A DNA stretch of 29,943 nucleotides, taken from assembly GCA_964487415.1 (NCBI GenBank), contig CAZAPQ010000089.1:1-29943 (forward strand), read 5' to 3'. Below the pieces are notes generated by a model, which was not told the DNA's origin, made no database searches, and saw only the letters and a program-made list of their open reading frames with translations. Positions 1 through 7,925 of this stretch are shown here, one piece after another. The stretch is from DRVV01 sp964487415. GTDB taxonomy: Archaea; Thermoproteota; Bathyarchaeia; Bathyarchaeales; Bathycorpusculaceae. A program made the translations under genes and the position numbers. Numbering within the stretch: position 1 is the stretch's first letter; the number at the start of each line of letters is the position of its first letter.

Positions 1-968
1 AAGTGGAACGTGGGACAGCTGTGGAAATAATGACTGGGGCCCCGATACCTGAAGGTGCAGATGCCGTAGTAATGGCTGAAGATGTCGAAAGAAAAGGCGA
101 TGAACTACTGGTTTATAGCGCGGTGGTAAAGTATGAGAACGTCATGAAAGTTGGGTCTGATATCAAGAAAGACGAGATCGTACTAAGAGCAGGGCAGGGG
201 TTGGGGGCGCGGGAAATAGGCGTTCTGGCGGCATTAGGTATTGATAAGGTTAAGGTCTACAAAGTTCCCGTTGTCGCAGTATTATCAACCGGAGCTGAAG
301 TAACCGAACCCGGTAAACCCCTTGCGCCAGGAAAAATTTACGATATAAATTCCTATAGCCTGAGCGCAGCCGTTCTGGAAAGCGGTGGAAAACCGTTGCG
401 CTTGGGAGTTTTTCCAGATGACATAAATGAAATTGAAAGGGCGTTAAAGACAGCGTTAGCGCAAGCGGACGTGGTTATAACCTCAGGCGGGGTCTCGGTG
501 GGTCCTAAGGATATAATCCCCAAAGTGCTGGGCATGCTCGGAAAGCCGGGAGTAATCATATGTGGAATAGCAATAAAACCGGGAAAACCGACAACTGTGG
601 CGTCTATAAATGGTAAACCTGTTTTTTCCCTTCCCGGGCATCCCGCCTCAGCTCTAATGATTTTCCATCTTCTAGCACGCCCTGTAATCGAAGGTTTTGC
701 TGGACGATGTTCCACACAAAACCAGGTATTGAAAGCCCTTGCCTCCACGCGAATGTTTTCAGCAAAGGGTAGGAGAACCTTCATTACCGTTAAGCTTAAA
801 AAAGACGAAAAAGGCTTATTTTGGGCTGAACCAGTGCCCACAGGGCTTTCGGGCGCCATAACCACTCTAGCCAAGGCTGACGGTTTCATAGAAATTCCTG
901 AAAACCAACAGTTTGTAGAGGTAGGCGAAGAAGTCCAAGTCACCCTTTTCAAAGGCCTCTATTTCTAG
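1..968 (+). CDS. moeA: Molybdopterin molybdenumtransferase MoeA, 5'-truncated by the window edge
   Basis: MoeA inserts molybdate (or tungstate) into adenylylated molybdopterin, the last step of molybdenum cofactor synthesis in the cytoplasm. The visible 321 residues begin inside the family's early segment (AVEIMTGAPIPEGADAVV), so roughly the first 80-95 residues lie upstream; the GTG at base 3 is an internal Val codon, not a start. Next comes the MPT-binding fold, with VAVLSTGAEV, then DINSYSL, TSGGVSVGPKD and FSLPGHPASA, and a C-terminal beta-barrel domain from about residue 245. The 3' end overlaps the convergent small membrane protein gene by 20 bases. Product naming is secure. Whether the metal is Mo or W cannot be told from the sequence. 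Confidence 0.95.
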   Translation, partial: VERGTAVEIMTGAPIPEGADAVVMAEDVERKGDELLVYSAVVKYENVMKVGSDIKKDEIVLRAGQGLGAREIGVLAALGIDKVKVYKVPVVAVLSTGAEVTEPGKPLAPGKIYDINSYSLSAAVLESGGKPLRLGVFPDDINEIERALKTALAQADVVITSGGVSVGPKDIIPKVLGMLGKPGVIICGIAIKPGKPTTVASINGKPVFSLPGHPASALMIFHLLARPVIEGFAGRCSTQNQVLKALASTRMFSAKGRRTFITVKLKKDEKGLFWAEPVPTGLSGAITTLAKADGFIEIPENQQFVEVGEEVQVTLFKGLYF

Positions 969-1311
969 AGGCAGAGTAAGCCGCGAAAATCCATGTTAAA
1001 AATAGGTAAACTAACATGATGGATGAGAGAGCTAAATCGCTTCCAGCAGTATAGTAAAGCATACAAATAGAGAATGTCGTGGCTGTAAAAAACAGTATGG
1101 TGATAATCCATAACGCCCAACCTTTTTTCATAAACAACCCAAACGCTGATATTATGCTTAATGCCCCAATTAACGCCATGTGAACTAGCCTAAAATCCAA
1201 GGCTAAAGCTGCAAGGCATAAAATGCCACTGACAATGTAAAAGCAAAGAGCAGCAAGCAAGCCTAAACTTCTTTTAGACTTCAAACCCATAACCATCGCC
1301 GATTCAAGCAT
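949..1311 (-). CDS. Small four-helix membrane protein, function unknown
   Basis: I do not recognise this 120-residue protein. It starts with a short basic stretch (MGLKSKRS) and then has four predicted membrane helices at about residues 16-38, 43-60, 64-87 and 92-112, joined by very short loops; almost no soluble domain remains. It has no cysteine pairs or catalytic-looking motif. The start could be any of three close Met codons (residues 1, 6 or 8). It is convergent with moeA, overlapping its last 20 bases, and divergent from the agmatinase-like gene, so it appears to be a single transcript; AT-rich sequence at 1318-1340 can serve as its promoter. The open frame, hydrophobic pattern and lack of alternatives on the other strand support a real gene. 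Confidence 0.7.
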   Translation of the reverse strand: MLESAMVMGLKSKRSLGLLAALCFYIVSGILCLAALALDFRLVHMALIGALSIISAFGLFMKKGWALWIITILFFTATTFSICMLYYTAGSDLALSSIMLVYLFLTWIFAAYSASRNRGL

Positions 1312-1393
1312 CTAAATTAATGAACTAATATTAATAAGTTTACGCTGCTTCCCTAGCAAGCGAAAAGTTTAGAGCAAGCCTTTTCAAATAGGC

Positions 1394-2317
1394 ATGCATA
1401 TCAAGGTGAAAAGAGCGGTGGGCTTTCGGGAACTTTTCATCTCACAATCTAACATTTTCAGCGGTTTCAAGAAGCCATTTGAAGAAGCCGATTATGTAGT
1501 TATTGGTGTTCCATTTGATGTTACAAGCACGTATAGAACCGGCGCTAGATTTGGACCCACTGCGATACGAGAGGCATCCCTAAACATTGAAACTTACAGT
1601 TTCCGTAGCAATATGGACATAGAAGATTTACGGATGCATGATGCAGGCGATTTACACGTCTCCGCTGATACTTCTGAGACCATTGAAAGGATAGCGAAGG
1701 TAGCGAATGAAATTCTGGAGAAAGGAAAAATGCCTGTTTTTATAGGCGGAGAACATACGATAACGTTCGGAGCTGTCAAAGGCCTAGGCCCTAAAATTTC
1801 GAAAACCGCTATAATAAGCTTTGACGCTCACCTTGACCTGCGGGACGAATTTATGGGACTTAAACTTTCACACACGACATTTATGCGTAGAATAAATGAA
1901 CAGCTAAGGCCGGCCAAAATAGTTGAAGTTGGAACTCGAGCTGTATGCCGAGAGGAGCTAGACTATGCGGAAGAAGCCAAGATCTATTATTTGCCAGCGC
2001 ACAAGATCAGAAAGGAAGGCATAAATCACTCTATAAAATGTTTAAGGGAGGAAATTTTAGACGCAGAAAGCATTTACTTATCAATAGACATGGATGTTCT
2101 TGATCCTGCTTACGCTCCAGCTGTACAAAATCCTGAACCAGATGGGCTGGAAACCTTCACTTTGCTTGAAATCCTATGCAATTTGTGTGACAAAAGAGTG
2201 ATAGGATTTGACGTTGTAGAGGTGGCCCCGATTTACGATCAAGGTGTTACAGCAATTCACGCTGCCAAAATAATTTTTGAAGTGCTTTGCAATTTGGAAC
2301 AGCATAAATTTAGCTAA
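1394..2317 (+). CDS. speB: Agmatinase / arginase-family ureohydrolase
   Basis: This is a 307-residue ureohydrolase that needs a binuclear Mn centre and probably releases urea from agmatine (or an aminopropyl-agmatine) in archaeal polyamine synthesis. The metal ligands are all visible: His121 in FIGGEH, Asp144/His146/Asp148 in SFDAHLD, and Asp232/Asp234 in SIDMDVLDP; Glu277 in VVEVAP is the usual late substrate-side Glu. The early GVPFD and TGARFGP motifs match the agmatinase branch rather than formiminoglutamase. The loop usually reading SHGT is SHTT here and the PEPGG motif is PEPDG, so the exact guanidino substrate is not certain. A weak AT-rich element near 1362-1371 lies about 25 nt before the ATG, which fits a leaderless start. 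Its stop lies 5 bases from the convergent methyltransferase gene. Confidence 0.88.
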   Translation: MHIKVKRAVGFRELFISQSNIFSGFKKPFEEADYVVIGVPFDVTSTYRTGARFGPTAIREASLNIETYSFRSNMDIEDLRMHDAGDLHVSADTSETIERIAKVANEILEKGKMPVFIGGEHTITFGAVKGLGPKISKTAIISFDAHLDLRDEFMGLKLSHTTFMRRINEQLRPAKIVEVGTRAVCREELDYAEEAKIYYLPAHKIRKEGINHSIKCLREEILDAESIYLSIDMDVLDPAYAPAVQNPEPDGLETFTLLEILCNLCDKRVIGFDVVEVAPIYDQGVTAIHAAKIIFEVLCNLEQHKFS

Positions 2318-2322
2318 ACACT

Positions 2323-3675
2323 TTATGCTTTGCTTCTCAGCATTTTTGCTACGAAGAAACCATTACACTTATGAATATGGGGGTAAAGCCTCCTACACTT
2401 ACTCATTCCTCTAAGTCCAGGTAAACCCATTTTTTGCTCTATGTCCACTAAAAGGAATTCTGGGTGCCACTTTAGGAAGCGTTCAATGAGCATTTCATTC
2501 TCTTCTACGGTTATGCTGCAAGTAGAGTAGACTAATGTCCCTCCAGGTTTAACTTTTTCCGCAACATTTTCAAGCATACGCCACTGGATTTCAGCCATCT
2601 TCTCTACGGAACGTGAGGTAAGTCTCCATTTCGTCGATGGAAGTTTAGCGAAGGAACCTGTGCTTGTGCAAGGCGGATCTAAAATTACAAGATCAGCTTC
2701 CTGCGAAACTGGTATAGTGTTGCACGCATCGGCAATTATGGGCTGGGCAATTTGGACCCCCATCCTGGCGACTTCGTTTTTCCAAACATCCATCCTGCGC
2801 TTTGAATAGTCTAAAGAGTATATTACTCCCTTATTAGACATAAGCTGTGCTAAATAGGTCGTTTTGGCTCCTGGAGCCGCGCAGACATCCAAAACCACCA
2901 TTCCAGGTTTTGGATCAGCAACTTCTGCTGCGAAACAGCTTGCTTTGTCTTGAATATAAAATAGGCCTTTTTGAAAGCTTCTAGTTCTTGTTAAGGGATG
3001 ATTTGAACTTAAAACTTTATAGGCATACTTTAGCTCCTCAACTTTCTCCACCCTTATACCATCCAACATAAATTCCTCGAGAATATTATTTTCCTCCTCT
3101 TTGAGCGTATTCACCCTTATATAGGTTGGAGGGCTTTCCAGGTTCGCCTCAAGCATGTCAATGGCTTCCTTCCTACCAAAAAGCTTGAAACAGTATTTCA
3201 CAAACCATGTGGGATGGAAAGTTAAAAGTCCAATTCTCTCCTCGTCACCTACCCCCTTCAAAATTTTTTCAAAATTCTCCGTCAAAAGTAATCCTAAAAC
3301 ATGTTCAATGTTTCGTAGGGTTTTCCATCCTAAAATCGAGCGGGCATGCTTAACTATTTCGGCCGCCTCTTTAAAATCAACTTTTAACCAATTTTTGGCA
3401 ATTCTTGTCTGATAAACATAAAGCCTTAAGAAGGATTGGACTCCAATGGTGAATTCTGCTGGGGATTGCGGTTTCAAAACCTCGTTAATGAAACGGTCTA
3501 TAAAGTTCCGGCGCCTGACAGTTTCATATATAAGCTTATGGGCAAGTCTAAGGGCATCGGCATTTTCGATGCCAAGCTGCTTACTTGTCTTAGTTAAAGC
3601 CAAATGCTCGTTAAATTTCCGCGTTTCCATCCAGCTTAAGGCTTCGATGGCGAGGGCCCAGGCTTCTCTAAACAA
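2323..3675 (-). CDS. RNA m5C methyltransferase (NOL1/NOP2/Sun, RsmB-like) with NusB-type N-terminal domain
   Basis: This 450-residue enzyme methylates C5 of cytosine in rRNA or tRNA using SAM. Residues 1 to about 150 form an all-helical NusB-like RNA-binding domain. A linker/ferredoxin-like segment follows (TYIRVNTLK), then the Rossmann methyltransferase: YIQDKASCFAAEV, the SAM-binding VLDVCAAPGAKTT at about 265, LDPPCTST with Cys336, and STCSITVEENE with Cys386. The two cysteines are the pair used by m5C RNA methyltransferases (catalysis and product release). No PUA domain is present. The gene diverges from polB across a 76-bp promoter region. Family assignment is firm; the target nucleotide cannot be read from the sequence. 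The NusB fusion makes it bacterial RsmB-like in architecture. Confidence 0.92.
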   Translation of the reverse strand: MFREAWALAIEALSWMETRKFNEHLALTKTSKQLGIENADALRLAHKLIYETVRRRNFIDRFINEVLKPQSPAEFTIGVQSFLRLYVYQTRIAKNWLKVDFKEAAEIVKHARSILGWKTLRNIEHVLGLLLTENFEKILKGVGDEERIGLLTFHPTWFVKYCFKLFGRKEAIDMLEANLESPPTYIRVNTLKEEENNILEEFMLDGIRVEKVEELKYAYKVLSSNHPLTRTRSFQKGLFYIQDKASCFAAEVADPKPGMVVLDVCAAPGAKTTYLAQLMSNKGVIYSLDYSKRRMDVWKNEVARMGVQIAQPIIADACNTIPVSQEADLVILDPPCTSTGSFAKLPSTKWRLTSRSVEKMAEIQWRMLENVAEKVKPGGTLVYSTCSITVEENEMLIERFLKWHPEFLLVDIEQKMGLPGLRGMSKCRRLYPHIHKCNGFFVAKMLRSKA

Positions 3676-3751
3676 TTATACCGCGCTCCAATATTGCTCG
3701 TAAGATTTTAGTCTAGCTTGCTCATATTAAAGGTTAGGTTAAGAGCGAGAA

Positions 3752-6427
3752 ATGGCGCAGAAGAAGCTGGACGAATTTTGCATTGAAAAACCCAAGCCCA
3801 GGGAAATAAAAGCGGAGGCTCTGCCCTCCATAGAAGCATTAAGGCAGGATAAAAAGCAGAATTTTCCACCCATAGCCGAGGCAGACCTTCCACCCTCATA
3901 TTTAGTTTCAGCTACTTACGACGGAAAGGCTGGGAAAGTTTTAATAAAGCTTTACGAGCCTGTTTCCGGTAAAATCTACTTTTGGTATGATAATACTGGG
4001 CATAAGCCATACTGCTTCACAAACTTATCGCCTTTTGAGCTTGAGAAAATGGATCGTTTAATAAATCATCCGGGCTTTGACCATTTTGAAATTGAAGAGA
4101 AGTTCGACCCGCTTCTGGACAGGACGGTAAAAGTGACAAAAATTGTAGCGAAGGATCCCCTGGCCATCGGAGGCCGCCCTAAAGGCTGCATTAGAGACAT
4201 CATCCCGGAAGAGTTTGCGAAAGTCTCTAATGGAGCAGTTTCCCCTGAGGCCGTCAAAGTTTGGGAATCTAAGATAAAATACTATCAGTCCTACATCTAT
4301 GACAGGGGGCTTTTTCCAGGTATGATTTACGAGATTAAAAACGGCGCTTTGTTAATGAAAAAGTTGGAAGAAGCTGAGGTTATGGTTAAACGGATAAAGG
4401 AAGTCTTCAAGGATGCCTCGCCAGAGGAGCTGGAGTACATTGAGCAGTGGGCTAGGCTTTTGGAGTATCCGGCCCCGAAGTTTCGATATGTAGCCATGGA
4501 CATAGAAGTTTTTAGCCCTGTTGCTACAAGAATGCCTGATCCCCGCGAGGCAGCATACCCAATTATATGTGTATCATTTTATGGCTCGGATGGTAGGAAA
4601 GTGGTTTTCCTCTTAAAGAGGGAGGGTGTACAGGAAGGCAATGAACAGTTGCCGGAGAATGTTCAAGTTCAATACTTTGATTCAGAAGAAAAGTTGTTGA
4701 AGGCTGTTTTTGACTTCTTATGGGACTACCCGTTTGTCATAACCTTCAACGGCGACGACTTTGACCTTCGATATCTAGCTCACAGATCAGAGAAATATGG
4801 GTTTAAACGTGATGAAATCCCGATAGAATTGGGTAAGCGTGTTTGTCTCCTGAAGTATGGAGTGCATATAGATCTTTACAAGTTCTTCTTCAACAAGTCC
4901 ATTCAAGTATATGCGTTCAGCAATCGGTATAGGGATGTAACCCTTGATGATGTTGGCAGGGCCCTACTTAATCTTGAGAAGGTTCCGTTAGAGAAGAGTA
5001 TAGGCGAATTGACCTACACCGAACTTGCCAGATACTGTTTCAGGGATGCTGAAATCACTTACAAACTCGCAAACTTTGAAGATGAACTTACTCTAAAGCT
5101 TATTCTTGTCTTATCCAGAATAAGCGCCATGCCAATGGAGGATGTAAGCCGTCAGGGCGTTTCTCGCTGGATAAGAAACTTTCTACACCGTGAGCACCGC
5201 AGAAAGGGCATACTCATACCAAACGCTGAGGATATCCTTGTTTTAAAAGGTAAAACAGCTACAAGGGCCATAATAAAAGGTAAAAAGTATAAGGGCGCCA
5301 TTGTAGTTGAGCCTGTTCCAGGAGTTCATTTTAATGTTGCTGTTATGGACTTTCCCAGCCTATATCCGTCCATAATAAAGATTTGGAATTTAGGTTATCA
5401 GTCCATTTTATGCCCGCATTCAGAGTGCCGGGCAAACGTTGTTCCGGATACCCCCCATTGGGTTTGCATAAGGAGGCGTGCCCTAGAAAGTCTTCTTATA
5501 GGCTCTCTTCGTGATTTGAGGGTTTCATGGTATAAGCTTAAATCAAAGGATAAAACATTACCGACTGAGCTTAGAAGCTGGTATAACGTAATACAGGGGG
5601 CCCTTAAGGTCATCCTCAACGCCAGCTACGGTGTCTTCGGAGCCGAAACCTTTGACTTGTACTGTCCACCAGTCGCGGAGGCAACAGCTGCCATAGGCAG
5701 GCATTCAATAACGAGGATAATTGACAAGGCTAAGGCGCTTGGCATTCAGGTGCTTTATGGCGACACGGACAGCGTTTTCTTAAAGAACCCTACTAAGGAG
5801 CAGATTCATGAACTTGAGGAATGGACTGAACGTGAATTAAAAATGAGCTTAGACTTGGACAAAATTTACCGTTATGCAGTCTTCAGCTCCAGAAAGAAGA
5901 ACTATCTCGGCGTTCTTGAGGATGGAAGCGTTGATGTGAAAGGATTGACAGGCAAAAAGCGTCATGTTCCAATCTTCATAAAGAAGGCCTTTGAAAGGAT
6001 GAAAGAAAGCTTGGCGAAAGTAAACTCCTCAGCGGACTTCGAAAATGCGAAAAAAGAGATAATACAGATAATTCGAAGCTGCTATATGCAGCTGAAAAGG
6101 CGGGAATGGGAAAGCCTAAATGAGCTCGCCTTTAGCGTTGTGCTAGGCGAGGAACTGGAGCATTACACAAAAACAACTCCTCAACATGTGAAAGCTGCAA
6201 AAATGCTTAGGGAGCTGGGCGTCGAGCTAAAGGCCGGCGATCTTATAAGATTCGTTAAGGTCATAAATGAGCCCCATGTTAAACCCGTAGAATTGGCGAC
6301 GAATAATGAGATAGATGTGGACAAGTATGTGGACTATCTCCGATCCACCTTCGAACAGGTGTTAGATGCCCTTGGATTAGAATTCGATGAAATAATAGGT
6401 CTTACAAGGTTAGAGCGTTTCATGTAG
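3752..6427 (+). CDS. polB: Family B DNA polymerase with proofreading exonuclease
   Basis: This is a replicative-type family B DNA polymerase of 891 residues. The 3'-5' exonuclease motifs are intact: Exo I MDIEVF (Asp250, Glu252), Exo II FNGDDFD (Asp338), Exo III YCFRD (Asp432). The polymerase motifs are also intact: motif A DFPSLYPSI (Asp533), motif B VILNASYGVFG, motif C YGDTDSVFL (Asp671, Asp673), then KKNYLG and KGLTGKKRH. Cys554, Cys559 and Cys572 lie between motifs A and B, where thermophilic archaeal polymerases carry a disulfide or metal site. The first residues, MAQKKLDEF, look like a PCNA-interacting peptide. An ATTAAA-type TATA element (3723-3731) about 25 nt upstream supports a leaderless ATG. 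The 3' end overlaps queT by 8 bases. There is no intein. Confidence 0.97.
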   Translation: MAQKKLDEFCIEKPKPREIKAEALPSIEALRQDKKQNFPPIAEADLPPSYLVSATYDGKAGKVLIKLYEPVSGKIYFWYDNTGHKPYCFTNLSPFELEKMDRLINHPGFDHFEIEEKFDPLLDRTVKVTKIVAKDPLAIGGRPKGCIRDIIPEEFAKVSNGAVSPEAVKVWESKIKYYQSYIYDRGLFPGMIYEIKNGALLMKKLEEAEVMVKRIKEVFKDASPEELEYIEQWARLLEYPAPKFRYVAMDIEVFSPVATRMPDPREAAYPIICVSFYGSDGRKVVFLLKREGVQEGNEQLPENVQVQYFDSEEKLLKAVFDFLWDYPFVITFNGDDFDLRYLAHRSEKYGFKRDEIPIELGKRVCLLKYGVHIDLYKFFFNKSIQVYAFSNRYRDVTLDDVGRALLNLEKVPLEKSIGELTYTELARYCFRDAEITYKLANFEDELTLKLILVLSRISAMPMEDVSRQGVSRWIRNFLHREHRRKGILIPNAEDILVLKGKTATRAIIKGKKYKGAIVVEPVPGVHFNVAVMDFPSLYPSIIKIWNLGYQSILCPHSECRANVVPDTPHWVCIRRRALESLLIGSLRDLRVSWYKLKSKDKTLPTELRSWYNVIQGALKVILNASYGVFGAETFDLYCPPVAEATAAIGRHSITRIIDKAKALGIQVLYGDTDSVFLKNPTKEQIHELEEWTERELKMSLDLDKIYRYAVFSSRKKNYLGVLEDGSVDVKGLTGKKRHVPIFIKKAFERMKESLAKVNSSADFENAKKEIIQIIRSCYMQLKRREWESLNELAFSVVLGEELEHYTKTTPQHVKAAKMLRELGVELKAGDLIRFVKVINEPHVKPVELATNNEIDVDKYVDYLRSTFEQVLDALGLEFDEIIGLTRLERFM

Positions 6428-6926
6428 CGTTTTCGGCTTGACCCCGGTCTTTCCCAACTGGACTTCGGTATAATATCTCTAACAGTGCAAACCCTAGAAC
6501 GTTTATCGCCACTATGGAACCGATGAAAACTCCAAGCAACCCTATTTCAACCGGAACTTCAAATATGACCGACAAGTAGCCGCCGACGATAACTGTAATA
6601 GTGATACTTTCTGCAAGGCATCCTAAAAATCTTCTAATAACGCCGTTTCTGCCTATACGATATGCAATAGAGCATGCCAAAAAGTTTGCTAGCGCCCCTC
6701 CAATAATGTCTGTTATTCCAAGCCCTCCATAAATATTTGCAATTAAACAGCCGAGGCTTAATCCTGTTGCAGCGGGCATCCCGAATATTATAGACAGGGG
6801 AAGCAAAGCATCAGCAACTCTTACCTGGTAAACTCCGAAGCTCATAGGCGCCAGAAGAACAACGCCCACAGCATAAAGTGCTGCGAAAATGGCTGTCAAA
6901 CCTACTTGCCTACTTTTAAACTTCAA
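6420..6926 (-). CDS. queT: QueT-family membrane transporter (ECF-type substrate-binding subunit)
   Basis: I chose the TTG at 6926, giving 168 residues, the usual length of QueT proteins, because a strong Shine-Dalgarno GGGAGGTGA lies 8 nt upstream; a longer frame back to 7067 adds 47 non-hydrophobic residues and overlaps the preceding gene. The protein has five or six hydrophobic helices and the family signature around YQVRVADALLPLSIIFGMPA, then GCLIANIYGGLGITDIIGG. In bacteria QueT proteins import queuosine precursors as ECF-transporter substrate-binding components. In archaea the plausible cargo would be preQ0 or a related deazapurine for archaeosine, but that is inference. No ECF ATPase or T-component gene is present in the window. 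It is the last gene of the aglB/GPT block and convergent with polB. Confidence 0.78.
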   Translation of the reverse strand: MKFKSRQVGLTAIFAALYAVGVVLLAPMSFGVYQVRVADALLPLSIIFGMPAATGLSLGCLIANIYGGLGITDIIGGALANFLACSIAYRIGRNGVIRRFLGCLAESITITVIVGGYLSVIFEVPVEIGLLGVFIGSIVAINVLGFALLEILYRSPVGKDRGQAENAT

Positions 6927-7044
6927 TATTTTCACCTCCCTACACCGGGGTTTATACTGCGGAACGGGTGGGAGGCCCCACTCACCCGCCGACGTTAGCT
7001 GTGCGTCAAGACATTCATAAAAGTGTTTCTGTAGAGCGGAAGTT
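6927..7044 (-). promoter_or_regulatory. Structured GC-rich leader of queT with alternative ribosome-binding-site pairing
   Basis: Between the stop of the GlcNAc-1-P transferase gene and the queT TTG lie 118 nt. On the minus strand an inverted repeat, CGGGTG (6988-6983) with CACCCG (6970-6965), forms a hairpin; an alternative register pairs GTGGG with CCCAC around a GCCT loop. Inside it CCTCCC (6975-6970) is the exact complement of the Shine-Dalgarno core GGGAGG (6940-6935). CCTCCC can therefore be held in the hairpin or can mask the ribosome-binding site. A second candidate pairing is GGGG in the hairpin with CCCC near 6951-6948. I know no named riboswitch with this sequence. Confidence 0.45.
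6935..6940 (-). promoter_or_regulatory. Shine-Dalgarno sequence of queT
   Basis: GGGAGG followed by TGA lies 8 nt before the TTG at 6926. It is among the strongest ribosome-binding sites in the window and decides the start of queT against the longer in-frame alternative. Confidence 0.7.
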
Positions 7045-7914
7045 TTAGAGCGTGAAGATTCTGGCAAGCACGGCGGCTGATGTTGAAGCTGCTACTAACG
7101 CTGAGATGATGAGGACGACTTGTCTCTCCGTTAGGGGCCTATGGTAAGTTATTAGTGTTATTAGGCTCCTCCTGTGGTCTGAGAATAATTTTTTACCGTC
7201 GAATGATACGTTCGCTTTCGTTCCGAAAAGAAAGTAGTTGAGAAGAATTAGCGAAGAATTGAAAATGTAGGGCAATATCGATATTATAAGACTCCATTTT
7301 AGATCAGCAATTATAGCAAAGGCTGCAAGTGTAAGACCAATAGCAAAAGAACCAGTGTTACCGACGAAAATTTTTCCCTTAAAATTGAAAAAGGCGAGAA
7401 CAAGCCAAACAGCCAAGGGAATTAACAACAGCAGAGCGTTTGATCCAGAAATTATGATCAATCCAATAATGACTATTGCCGGGCAAATCGTTTCAAGGCC
7501 GTTTAATCCGCCCAACTGGTTAACCGTGTTGGTTACTATGGTCACAAGTATGGGTATCACCACAAAGAAGTAGTAGTTCCCGAAGTCAATGGTTCCTAAA
7601 AGCGGTAATCCTATGGACGTTCTAACATGAAGTTTATAGGCCAGTGTCGCAAGGGGTATCGCCGCTACAAGCGGCAGAAATGCCTTGTAACGCCAACGCA
7701 GATTCATCCAATCATCAAGTAATCCCATAAAGCCTCCAAAAAGAATACACGTTGCCAGAGTTAAAGCCCGAGAGAGTCCTTTTGGATCGCTGCTTTCCAA
7801 AGGATGCAAAATGAATAGATATGCAGCACTTGCTAATACATAAATTACCCCTAAGCCTGTCGGAACAAGAGGTCTTCCTGGTTTATGGTAATCCGGAACC
7901 CTTGGAAACAACAT
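7045..7914 (-). CDS. GlcNAc-1-phosphate transferase of the GPT/ALG7 type (dolichyl-phosphate acceptor), N-terminally short, Asn at a metal site
   Basis: This 289-residue integral membrane protein belongs to the polyprenyl-phosphate sugar-1-phosphate transferases, which start the lipid-linked oligosaccharide for N-glycosylation. GLLDDWMNLRWRYK (Asp67, Asp68) and VNQLGGLNGLE match the eukaryotic GPT/ALG7 branch rather than bacterial MraY, and DHRRS lies in the expected late loop. Two features are odd. The conserved HKPGRPLVPTG segment begins at residue 10, so the first membrane helix is missing; an in-frame stop directly precedes the ATG, which rules out a longer start. In the IFVGNTGS motif Asn186 (codon AAC) replaces the Asp that binds Mg in relatives. 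It begins 11 nt after aglB and is surely co-transcribed with it. Confidence 0.87.
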   Translation of the reverse strand: MLFPRVPDYHKPGRPLVPTGLGVIYVLASAAYLFILHPLESSDPKGLSRALTLATCILFGGFMGLLDDWMNLRWRYKAFLPLVAAIPLATLAYKLHVRTSIGLPLLGTIDFGNYYFFVVIPILVTIVTNTVNQLGGLNGLETICPAIVIIGLIIISGSNALLLLIPLAVWLVLAFFNFKGKIFVGNTGSFAIGLTLAAFAIIADLKWSLIISILPYIFNSSLILLNYFLFGTKANVSFDGKKLFSDHRRSLITLITYHRPLTERQVVLIISALVAASTSAAVLARIFTL

Positions 7915-7925
7915 TCAACCCCTTT

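Noticed and set aside
353..952. 199-codon minus-strand frame
   Set aside because: Antisense to moeA motifs; no recognisable fold; low-complexity composition of a shadow frame.
6927..7067. N-terminal extension of QueT by 47 residues
   Set aside because: The extension is non-hydrophobic, overlaps the upstream gene, and contains the strong GGGAGGTGA ribosome-binding site directed to the TTG at 6926.
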